A stretch of 6,170 bases of DNA from an uncultured Dysosmobacter sp. (GTDB taxonomy: Bacteria; Bacillota; Clostridia; Oscillospirales; Oscillospiraceae): assembly GCA_934590165.1 (NCBI GenBank), contig CAKTOO010000034.1, positions 1 through 6,170 of the forward strand, written 5' to 3'. Below the pieces are notes generated by a model. It was not told the origin of the DNA. It searched no databases and saw only the letters and a program-made list of their open reading frames with translations. A program made the translations under genes and the position numbers. Positions 1-5,009 of the stretch are shown piece after piece (within the stretch, counting starts at the first letter, position 1; each line of letters starts with the position of its first letter).

Positions 1-827
1 TGGGAATCGGTGCTAAAACCTACACGCTGACGATTCTGCGCAATAGCGGCACAGGCGGCAATGAAGGCGGTGGCGGCGGAGCGACCATCTACACGCTGAC
101 CTTCGATACCAACGGCGGCAGCGCCATTTCCAAGGTATCTAAGACCAGAGGCACCACTGTTGACCTGACTGGCTATACGCCTACTCGTGACGGCTATACC
201 TTCGATGGTTGGTACAGCAATAGAGAGCTGACTATTAAAGTCACTTCTATCAAGCTGACTTCCAATACCACCATTTACGCAAAGTGGACGGCAAAATCGG
301 ATATGTCTTTCACCGATGTGGCAGACAAAGCATATTACAGAGATGCCGTTGAGTGGGCTGTTGAGAACGGCATCACGAAAGGCACCACCGCAACGACCTT
401 CAGTCCTAACGCTACCTGCACCAGAGCGCAGGCCGTGACCTTCCTGTGGAGAGCAGCCGGTTCTCCAGCTCCCAAGCCCGCTGCCATGCCCTTCGCCGAC
501 GTCCCAGTGGGCAGCTACTACTATGACGCTGTGCTGTGGGCGGTAGAAAACGGCATCACCAAGGGCACCAGCGATACCACGTTCAGCCCCAACATGACCT
601 GCTCCCGTGCCCAGATCGTCGCGTTCCTGTGGCGTTCCAAGAAGTCCCCGGCAGCGGGTACGGCCAATTCCTTTGCCGATGTGAAGTCCACCGCCTACTA
701 TGCTGATGCGGTACTGTGGGCGGTCAAGGAGAACATCACCAAGGGAACCACCAACACCACATTCAGCCCCGACGCGGATTGCACCAGAGCGCAGATCGTG
801 ACCTTCCTCTGGCGCTGCAAGAAGTGA
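1..827 (+). CDS. SLH-domain surface protein with Listeria-Bacteroides repeat (5' partial)
   Basis: The reading frame is open from the window edge (first full codon at base 3) to the TGA at 825-827, so this is the C-terminal part of a longer exported protein. The ATG at 303 is internal. First comes a strand ending AKTYTLTILRNSG (about 18-53), like the end of a cadherin-like or Ig-like beta-sandwich, then a Gly-rich linker. Bases 87-296 encode a Listeria-Bacteroides (InlB B-repeat, Flg_new) module: TLTFDTNGG near its start, GYTFDGWY in the middle and TIYAKW at its end. Three SLH domains follow (about 303-470, 483-650, 669-824), each with an F-x-DV start, YY-x-DAV-x-WAV, ITKGT and TFSP, and a T/SRAQ motif in the usual TRAE position. 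SLH domains normally bind secondary cell-wall polymers, which would place the protein on the cell surface with its unseen N-terminal part outward. No LPxTG-like sorting signal is visible after the last SLH. A sortase gene lies downstream on the same strand. Domain calls are confident; the ligand is unknown. Confidence 0.9.
   Translation, partial: GIGAKTYTLTILRNSGTGGNEGGGGGATIYTLTFDTNGGSAISKVSKTRGTTVDLTGYTPTRDGYTFDGWYSNRELTIKVTSIKLTSNTTIYAKWTAKSDMSFTDVADKAYYRDAVEWAVENGITKGTTATTFSPNATCTRAQAVTFLWRAAGSPAPKPAAMPFADVPVGSYYYDAVLWAVENGITKGTSDTTFSPNMTCSRAQIVAFLWRSKKSPAAGTANSFADVKSTAYYADAVLWAVKENITKGTTNTTFSPDADCTRAQIVTFLWRCKK
303..824 (+). repeat. Three tandem SLH repeat units
   Basis: Three units of about 55-60 codons recur in frame, sharing WAV-x-x-(N)-ITKGT, TFSP and RAQ-x-V-x-FLWR blocks. 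The DNA is also similar between units: for example, gtgggcggt recurs before ENGITKG or ENITKG in units 2 and 3. The copies differ mainly at third positions and linkers, which suggests an old duplication under protein-level constraint rather than a recent expansion. Confidence 0.85.
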
Positions 828-886
828 CCGGCTGACATACGGCTAAACACCAAAGCCGCTGGCATGACCCTATAAGTAAACATCGG

Positions 887-927
887 ACAGCGCAGCGGAT
901 AGGCTTTTCGCCTTGACGCTGCGCTGT
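887..927 (+). terminator. Hairpin after the SLH gene, likely terminator
   Basis: An 11-bp perfect stem pairs acagcgcagcg (887-897) with cgctgcgctgt (917-927). The 19-nt loop can itself fold through aggc (901-904) and gcct (910-913). The hairpin lies 60 bases after the SLH stop codon and about 80 before the sortase start. Only a poor T-rich tail follows (tcctattt), so it may terminate weakly or protect the 3' end, letting some transcription continue into the sortase gene. Confidence 0.6.
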
Positions 928-990
928 TCCTATTTCGCCACGAGAAACAAATCAATGACATTTTGAGCTGCGCCGCTATCCCAGCGCGGC

Positions 991-996
991 AAGGAG
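991..996 (+). promoter_or_regulatory. Ribosome binding site that sets the sortase start
   Basis: AAGGAG lies 8 bases before the ATG at 1005. This favours that ATG over the in-frame TTG at 963, which has no comparable site and would put 14 extra residues before a clear signal peptide. Confidence 0.75.
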
Positions 997-1004
997 ACAG
1001 CATT

Positions 1005-1844
1005 ATGAAAAGAATTACAAAAATCATTCGTCCGATCATCTGCATGGCCGTCCTTCTCTTCGCCATGACCACGGCAGTCATGGGCTGCTATCAGAAAGAG
1101 GCGGAGCCTATCGACATTCCCGGCAGAACGCCTTCCGGCACATCTGCGCCTCAGCCATCAGCGACTCCTGCGGGCGAAGTTATCCCCTCGGTGGACAGGC
1201 AGGCAGAGTTGGCGGAAGCCAAAGCGAAGAATCCCGACACCGTGGCGTGGCTGTATATCCCCGGTGCGGAGGTGGACGACCCTGTGATGCAGGCGGAGGA
1301 CAACGGCTATTACCTAAAGCTGGATGAAAACGGCGAGTACGCCATGTGGGGCTGCTATTATGCCCATTGTGAAAACGAAATCGGCGGCAGGGATAAGCTG
1401 GACAAAAACACCACCATCTTTGGACACTCCGCCAGCAACTGCGACCCGGACGGTGTGCGGTTCACCAAACTCTACCGTTATATGGACGCAGACTTTGTAA
1501 AGGAGCATCCGTATATCTATCTCTCTGTGGATGGCGAGGACATGATTTTCCAGATCACCGCGCTGTTCATCACGGATATTGGTTTTGACTATATTGCACC
1601 CAATCCCACGGGAGATGATCTGACCAGCTTCTTTGAGACGATTGCGCGGAAAAACTGGCTTGGCTTTAACGGCGTGACCTTCTCCGAGGAAGATACTGTT
1701 CTGACCCTCTCCACCTGCTGCCGGAAGTATGACAAGGCCAACAGCGGCAATCAGCGGCTGGTGGTCATGGCAAAGCTGCTGCCGGAGGGGGCCACGGAAC
1801 AGGCGTTCACCGTCAAGCTGGTGAAGAAGCCGGAAATGCCCTGA
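1005..1844 (+). CDS. Class B sortase, lipoprotein-like N-terminus
   Basis: A predicted 279-aa cell-surface cysteine transpeptidase. Class B sortases cut a C-terminal sorting signal of a secreted protein and join it to peptidoglycan or a pilin-like partner. The N-terminus has basic residues (MKRITK), a hydrophobic core (about 10-25) and AVMGC ending at Cys28, which resembles a lipobox. A Pro/Ser/Thr-rich linker (about 38-60) leads to the sortase domain (about 70-260). The catalytic set is visible: His141 in IFGHSA, Cys238 in LTLSTC and Arg251 in NQRLVVMAKL. AWLYIPG (81-87) fits the usual start of a SrtB domain. Length is normal and no break is seen. The gene lies after an SLH surface-protein gene and before a strong terminator, so it may be the last gene of that transcription unit. 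No substrate with a recognisable sorting motif is inside the window. Family assignment is secure; lipid anchoring instead of a plain transmembrane anchor is inferred from the lipobox-like site. Confidence 0.92.
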   Translation: MKRITKIIRPIICMAVLLFAMTTAVMGCYQKEAEPIDIPGRTPSGTSAPQPSATPAGEVIPSVDRQAELAEAKAKNPDTVAWLYIPGAEVDDPVMQAEDNGYYLKLDENGEYAMWGCYYAHCENEIGGRDKLDKNTTIFGHSASNCDPDGVRFTKLYRYMDADFVKEHPYIYLSVDGEDMIFQITALFITDIGFDYIAPNPTGDDLTSFFETIARKNWLGFNGVTFSEEDTVLTLSTCCRKYDKANSGNQRLVVMAKLLPEGATEQAFTVKLVKKPEMP

Positions 1845-1916
1845 AAGAAATCAGAATATGACGATAATAGGATACCCATCCTTGCGGTACTGAAAAGCAG
1901 CGTATGGTATAGGGAA

Positions 1917-1953
1917 AACGGCGGCTGCTCTGTACGGGGCAGCCGTTGTTTTT
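1917..1953 (+). terminator. Rho-independent terminator of the sortase gene
   Basis: The stem pairs cggctgc (1922-1928) with gcagccg (1939-1945). It extends outward through G-U and A-U pairs to aacggcggctgc against gcagccgttgtt, with a 10-nt loop. The right arm runs directly into a T tract (1949-1953). Position about 75 bases after the sortase stop and the orientation both fit an intrinsic terminator. Confidence 0.8.
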
Positions 1954-2099
1954 GCTGTCCCAACATTTTTCAGATGAAAGGAACCTATGCGTATGACAGG
2001 AGAGCACAGGAGGTGCCGCTAATGCTGCGGCAACAAGCCGCGCCGGGAGCATAGCCGGACGATACCCAGACACAGTAGGATACCTATGCCCTCCGGCAG
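1954..2099. other. Gene-poor spacer between sortase and inverted methylase block
   Basis: I find no convincing gene here. Very short plus-strand frames exist, for example ATG 1974 to TAG 2054 (26 codons), but this one has no ribosome binding site and an unknown product. The spacer holds two overlapping GC-rich hairpins: tgccgc 2014-2019 with gcggca 2027-2032, and gcggc 2027-2031 with gccgc 2037-2041. It also holds short GATACC-type repeats. It reads as plus-strand leader or intergenic DNA that belongs with the sortase side and ends near the rearrangement point at about 2145. Confidence 0.4.
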
Positions 2100-2192
2100 C
2101 TACCGACAATTTCCATACTGAACCGCACCGAAGCGCCCATACAGGCTCATTTTCTGCGTAATTTTATCGCGGGGTTTCAGCTTTTTGCTCAA
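2100..2192 (-). pseudogene. Start of an ICE accessory gene (CD1108-like N-terminus), cut after about 16 codons
   Basis: A TTG start (2192-2190) overlaps the methylase TGA as TTGA. An excellent GGAGGT lies 8 bases upstream on the same strand (complement 2206-2201). The first residues MSKKLKPRDKITQKMS resemble, from memory, the start of the mobile-element protein that often follows the methylase in Tn1549-like elements (CD1108-type). After codon 16 (about 2145) the frame becomes LYGRFGAVQYGNCR and stops at 2100-2102. It no longer resembles anything and reads the antisense of the spacer. This is best explained as a gene whose 3' part was lost at a rearrangement. The start and its coupling to the methylase are well supported; the family name is tentative. 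Confidence 0.5.
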
Positions 2193-2800
2193 TTTGTTTC
2201 ACCTCCGATCCGCGCCCTTGCAAGGGTGCAATAGTCATAGTTCAGCTCAATGCCGATGTAATGGCGGTCAAGGCTTTTTGCCGCAAGCCCCGTCGTGCCG
2301 CTGCCGAAAAAAGGGTCAAGCACAATGCCGCCCTTGGGACAGCCCGCCAAAATACAGGTTTCCGCCAGCTTCGGCGGGAACGCAGCGAAATGCCCGCCCC
2401 TGTAGGGTACGGTGTTGATATGCCACACGTCCCGCTTATTCCGCGTGGTCGGTATGAGGGCTTCATCGTAGTAGCCGCCTGTCCGCGCCCGGTTGATGCC
2501 CTGCACCTTGCCTTGTCCGGGTACTTCCTCGCTGTACTTGCTGCCCGCGCTGCGCCCGCCCCGGTCTCGCGCCGCCGTTGTTGGGGCTATGGGCTCGGCA
2601 ATGGCGGCGGCGTCATAGTAATAGCTCTTTGACTTCGTAAGCAAAAAGACGTTCTCATAGCAGCGGCTCAGTCTGTCCCGCACGCTTTCGGGCATGGGGT
2701 TGTCCTTCTGCCAAATAATCGCGCTTCGCAAATACCACCCGTCAGAGCGCAGGGCAAAGGCTAAAAGCCACGGAATACCGATTAAGTCCTTTTGCTTGCA
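2189..2800 (-). pseudogene. DNA methyltransferase (N4/N6 beta-class), N-terminal part missing
   Basis: The minus-strand frame ends at TGA 2191-2189 and stays open upstream to a TAG at 2833-2831. Recognisable methylase sequence starts around CKQKDLIGIPW (about 2800) and continues as DGWYLRSAIIWQKDNPMPES, then FLLTKSKSYYYDA, the motif X-like HFAAFPPKLAETCI and the AdoMet-binding motif I DPFFGSGTTGLAA (from about 2317). In beta-class enzymes motif I lies C-terminal and the catalytic DPPY/SPPY motif IV lies near the N-terminus. Motif IV is absent here, so the encoded protein should be inactive. A start at the TTG at 2731 would only yield a 180-aa remnant and has no clear ribosome binding site. 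Such methylases normally modify specific adenines or cytosines and often protect ICEs from host restriction. Upstream, sequence changes abruptly into a relaxase on the opposite strand. Downstream it is coupled to a truncated gene. Confidence 0.8.
2201..2206 (-). promoter_or_regulatory. Strong Shine-Dalgarno inside the methylase end, for the TTG-start gene
   Basis: On the minus strand GGAGGT sits 8 bases before TTG at 2192. A near-consensus site overlapping the last methylase codons, with a TTGA stop/start overlap, indicates translational coupling and decides the non-ATG start. Confidence 0.6.
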
Positions 2801-2822
2801 GCCTGCCGCCCGTCTTGCAAGG

Positions 2823-3809
2823 GATAAGCACTACTATTCCAATAAGCGCAGCTATCACTTCATCCGCCGCACCTCAGACCGGATCTGTAAGGAGCACGGT
2901 CTGTCCGTCATCGTTCCCGGCCAGGACAGAGGCAAAAGCTACATCGAGCATCAGGCGGAGCGAGCCGGCACCAGCTATAAGGTGAAGCTGCGCGCCACCA
3001 TAGACCGGCTGCTGCCCGGCTGCAAGGATCTGGAAGAACTGCTCTCCCGTCTCCAGCGGGAGGGCTATGGGGTCAAGCGTGGCAAGTATATCTCCGTCCG
3101 GGCACCGGGACAGGAGCGGTTCACAAGGCTAAAGGCCCTGGGCGCGGACTACGCCGAGGACGCCCTGACCGCACGGATGGCCGGACGCGCCAGACCCTCC
3201 CGCCAGCGGCCACAGCGCGGAGGCAGGGTCAGCCTGCTCATAGATATTCAGAACAACATCAAGGCCCAGCAGAGCGCGGGCTACCGCCATTGGGCGACCA
3301 TCGAGAATCTGAAACGCATCGCCGAGACCAGCAACTTCCTGACGGAGCATGGCATCGGCAGCATGGAGGAGCTGACGGAGCGCTGCGAGGCGGCGTCCGC
3401 CTCCGTCCAGCGGATCCAGGCACAGGTGCAGGAGGCCAATGCCCAGATAGAGCGGCTGGCTCTGGTGAAAAAGCAAACGGAGACCTACCGCCGCCTGAAA
3501 CCTGTTTATGACCGTTACAAGGCGGCAAAGGACAAGGAGAAATTCCTGCGGGGCTATGAGAGCGAGATCATCCTCTTTGAAGCGGCGGCGCGGGAGATCC
3601 AGCGCCTGGGCACGATCCCGCTGCCCTCCGTGGAGCGGATAAAGGTGGAGACGGAGGAGCTGACCGCCCGGAGTGCGGCGCTGACCGCTGAGCGTCAGAA
3701 GGCGCGGTGGGAGGAGCAGGACTACGCCGCCGTGCGCCGGAACGTGGAGGAGTTCCTGTCGCCGCCCCGGCAGGCGCCGGCACGGCAGAAGGATATGGAG
3801 CTGGAATGA
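2823..3809 (+). pseudogene. Tn1549-type relaxase, N-terminal catalytic domain missing
   Basis: Recognisable relaxase sequence begins at about 2823 with DKHYYSNKRSYHFIRRTSDR and CKEHGLSVI. In full-length Tn1549-like relaxases this segment follows just after the HxH metal-binding motif. It continues through a GTSYKVKLRATIDRL segment, GYGVKRGKYISVRAPGQERFTR, a conserved FLTEHGI and a long alpha-helical, probably coiled-coil tail (about 3390-3770) to TGA 3807-3809. The catalytic tyrosine and the histidine motif lie in the missing part of roughly 150 residues, so nicking of the transfer origin is not possible from this copy. The open frame formally continues back to an ATG at 2694, but bases 2694-2822 are antisense of the methylase and not relaxase. 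A relaxase normally cuts oriT, binds the 5' end and pilots the strand through the coupling protein and type IV secretion channel. A small membrane-protein gene follows on the same strand. Confidence 0.82.
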
Positions 3810-3872
3810 CCCCTGGGACAAACTTTTTGCCGCAATCTGCGTTTTCCCCTGGGCTTTTGCCGAAACGTCAGA

Positions 3873-3878
3873 TATAAT
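3873..3878 (+). promoter_or_regulatory. Possible -10 box for the DUF6050-like gene
   Basis: A perfect TATAAT lies 34 bases before the ATG at 3913. No good -35 hexamer is seen at 16-18 bases upstream, where the sequence is tgggct-like. The call rests on the -10 match and its position between a truncated relaxase and an intact gene. Confidence 0.35.
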
Positions 3879-3897
3879 GAAGATACAAACGATTTTG

Positions 3898-3904
3898 AAG
3901 GAGG
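3898..3904 (+). promoter_or_regulatory. Ribosome binding site for the DUF6050-like gene
   Basis: AAGGAGG lies 8 bases before the ATG at 3913. It selects this start over the in-frame ATG at 3877, which would place the site inside the coding region. Confidence 0.75.
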
Positions 3905-3912
3905 CGAACCCC

Positions 3913-4272
3913 ATGACAAGAGTCGAGGCCTTAAAAGACTTTTTCCGCAAGACCATCCTGCCGGCGGCGTCGGCCGCACTGCTGTACTGCATCTTCCGCT
4001 CCGCCTGTGTAAAGAACGGGGAGCTGGACTATCTCTGGCTTTGGATCCTCTGCGGGCTTCCGTTTGGGATCTGGCGGCTGCGGCTCTGGATCATACCGGG
4101 CGGCGGCTCCCTGGGAACGGGGATCGCCCTGTTTGCTCTGAACTTCATTCTGGCCGGCTTCATCGGCGGCTTCGTGCTGGCCTGGCGGCTGCTGGTGGCG
4201 GCGTGGTATGTGCCGCTGACGCTGTACCGCCTGCTGACGGCGGGCTGTGCGTATATCATCACCGAGGATTAG
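3913..4272 (+). CDS. Small integral membrane protein, DUF6050-like
   Basis: A 119-aa protein starting MTRVEALKDFF, ending TAG at 4270-4272. It opens with a short basic helix (about 1-11), then several hydrophobic segments: about 12-28 (ILPAASAALLYCIF region), 40-53 (LWLWILCGLPFGIW), 67-86 (TGIALFALNFILAGFIGGFV) and 88-110 (an AWRLLVAAWYVPLTLYRLL run). The pattern and the IWRLRLWIIPGGGSLG loop resemble, from memory, DUF6050 proteins found in Clostridial conjugative elements. Function is unknown; inner-membrane location is inferred from hydrophobicity. The reading frame is intact, with a strong ribosome binding site, in contrast to the broken genes on both sides. It could belong to the conjugation or entry-exclusion apparatus, but nothing in the sequence proves this. 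Confidence 0.75.
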   Translation: MTRVEALKDFFRKTILPAASAALLYCIFRSACVKNGELDYLWLWILCGLPFGIWRLRLWIIPGGGSLGTGIALFALNFILAGFIGGFVLAWRLLVAAWYVPLTLYRLLTAGCAYIITED

Positions 4273-4379
4273 GCCCGCGCTATGGAACTATGGAAAACGG
4301 CCGCTTTGCCCACAGTCCCACAGCGCCTACGACTGCTGCTGCAAAATCGCGTTCCCTGATAGAAAAAATCATCATTTCA

Positions 4380-4388
4380 TGGTAGAAT
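4380..4388 (+). promoter_or_regulatory. Possible extended -10 promoter of the Bro-N gene
   Basis: TGG-TAGAAT (4380-4388) fits an extended -10 element (TGN before the hexamer) about 31 bases upstream of the ATG at 4419. The preceding DNA is AT-rich (about 4357-4380) but lacks a clear -35 box. The 146-base gap after the DUF6050-like gene otherwise holds no recognisable gene or terminator. Confidence 0.4.
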
Positions 4389-4402
4389 GGGGCAGCCCAT
4401 TG

Positions 4403-4410
4403 AAGGAGGA
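4403..4410 (+). promoter_or_regulatory. Ribosome binding site of the Bro-N gene
   Basis: AAGGAGGA lies 8 bases before the ATG at 4419. This fixes the original start upstream of the in-frame TGA, and shows that the apparent downstream frame starting at 4506 is not the native start. Confidence 0.75.
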
Positions 4411-4418
4411 AAAAGCCC

Positions 4419-4742
4419 ATGGACAAAAATAACTCCATCCAGCTTTTTGAAGATAGAAAAATGCGCACCGCCTGAGACGAGGAAAAGGAAGAATGGTATT
4501 TCTCCGTGCAGGACGTTGTAGCGGTCCTGTCGGAAAGCACCGATCCCAAGCAGTACACCAAGGAAATGCGCGTCCGCGATCCGCAGTTGTCGGCCAACTG
4601 GGGTACAATTTGTACCCCGGTTCAAATGCTCGCCGCGGACGGCAAGCAGAGAAAGGTGCAGGCCGCCAATACCGAGGGCATCCTGCGCATCATCCAGTCC
4701 ATCCCGTCGCCCAAGGCAGAGCCCTTCCGGCTCTGGCTCGCC
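4419..4742 (+). pseudogene. Bro-N domain antirepressor-like gene, broken by TGA and cut at the 3' end
   Basis: From ATG 4419 the frame reads MDKNNSIQLFEDRKMRTA, then TGA (4473-4475), then continues as DEEKEEWYFSVQDVVAVLS without shift. A tryptophan (TGG) fits this place in family members as I remember them, so a single G-to-A change is likely. The following blocks, DPKQY, MRVRDPQL, NWGTICTPVQMLAADG, QAANTEGILRIIQSIPSPKAEPF and RLWLA, are typical of Bro-N (BRO family, PF02498) proteins of phages and Clostridial mobile elements. These bind DNA and act as antirepressor-like regulators. After RLWLA (about 4742) similarity stops and the frame ends at 4793, whereas full proteins continue for well over 100 more residues. 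The gene is therefore doubly inactivated. No in-frame restart codon with a ribosome binding site is visible just after the TGA. Confidence 0.78.
4600..4618. repeat. 19-bp perfect palindrome within the Bro-N gene
   Basis: GGGGTACAA (4600-4608) and TTGTACCCC (4610-4618) are exact inverted repeats around a single T. They encode the conserved WGTICTP stretch, so protein coding may explain the symmetry. An operator role is possible but unsupported. Confidence 0.5.
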
Positions 4743-4811
4743 GCAGGAGCGCGGAGAAAAGCGCGGATGGGAAATCATAAGGGCAGAGTCTGAAAAAGCC
4801 GCCACGGTGGA
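4743..4811 (+). other. Short unexplained segment between the Bro-N remnant and the convergent small gene
   Basis: The plus strand in one frame reads QERGEKRGWEII then RAESEKAATVDYF, which looks protein-like (charged helix) but has no start, no ribosome binding site and no family I recognise. It may be the tail of a different gene joined at about 4743. Only a weak 4-bp hairpin lies before the 65-aa gene's stop codon, so I call no terminator. Confidence 0.3.
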
Positions 4812-5009
4812 CTATTTTGCCCGTTTCCCACCCTTATCCACGCCTTTTTTCTCGCACTGGGACTGGAAGTGCGGGCAGTCCAACACCACCGCCCGGAAGC
4901 TCTGCTTGCAGGGATGGACGCAGCCCTTGCAGAGCCGGTTGTACTGCCGCCTGCCGTTTTCCCCCAGGAAGAAGGCCCATTCCAGCCGCCACTTCACGCT
5001 CCGGCTCAT
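4812..5009 (-). CDS. Small Cys-rich ICE protein, probable zinc-binding
   Basis: A 65-aa protein on the minus strand, ATG at 5009-5007, TAG at 4814-4812. The start overlaps the TGA of the YodL-domain gene as ATGA, and GGGGGA lies a few bases upstream, so translation is probably coupled. The N-terminal part (KWRLEWAFFLGENGRR) is amphipathic. The middle carries Cys27-x2-Cys30-x3-Cys34-x10-Cys45-x6-Cys52, enough ligands for a zinc site. The tail is lysine-rich. I recall similar short proteins next to YodL/DUF4316 genes in Tn1549-like elements but know no assigned function. Cytoplasmic location and nucleic-acid or protein contact are guesses from size and charge. The frame is intact. Confidence 0.7.
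   Translation of the reverse strand: MSRSVKWRLEWAFFLGENGRRQYNRLCKGCVHPCKQSFRAVVLDCPHFQSQCEKKGVDKGGKRAK

Noticed and set aside
698..1081. Minus-strand frame across the SLH end and sortase start
   Set aside because: Overlaps two well-supported plus-strand genes and a terminator hairpin; no recognisable motifs.
2694..2822. Relaxase start at the ATG at 2694
   Set aside because: These codons are antisense of the methylase and do not resemble any relaxase; similarity begins only at about 2823.
3129..3992. Long minus-strand open frame opposite the relaxase
   Set aside because: It is the antisense shadow of the GC-rich relaxase coding strand, low in complexity (Leu/Arg/Gly-rich), with no domain, and it runs through the intergenic region into the next gene.
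4473..4475. TGA read as tryptophan (alternative genetic code)
   Set aside because: The SLH, sortase, relaxase and YodL genes all end properly at TGA, so a simple nonsense mutation is more likely.
4377..4805. Minus-strand 142-codon frame over the Bro-N region
   Set aside because: Shadow of the plus-strand pseudogene, which has a strong ribosome binding site and conserved motifs.
4794..4812. Terminator between the convergent Bro-N remnant and the Cys-rich gene
   Set aside because: The only stem (ccac/gtgg) is 4 bp with no usable loop.
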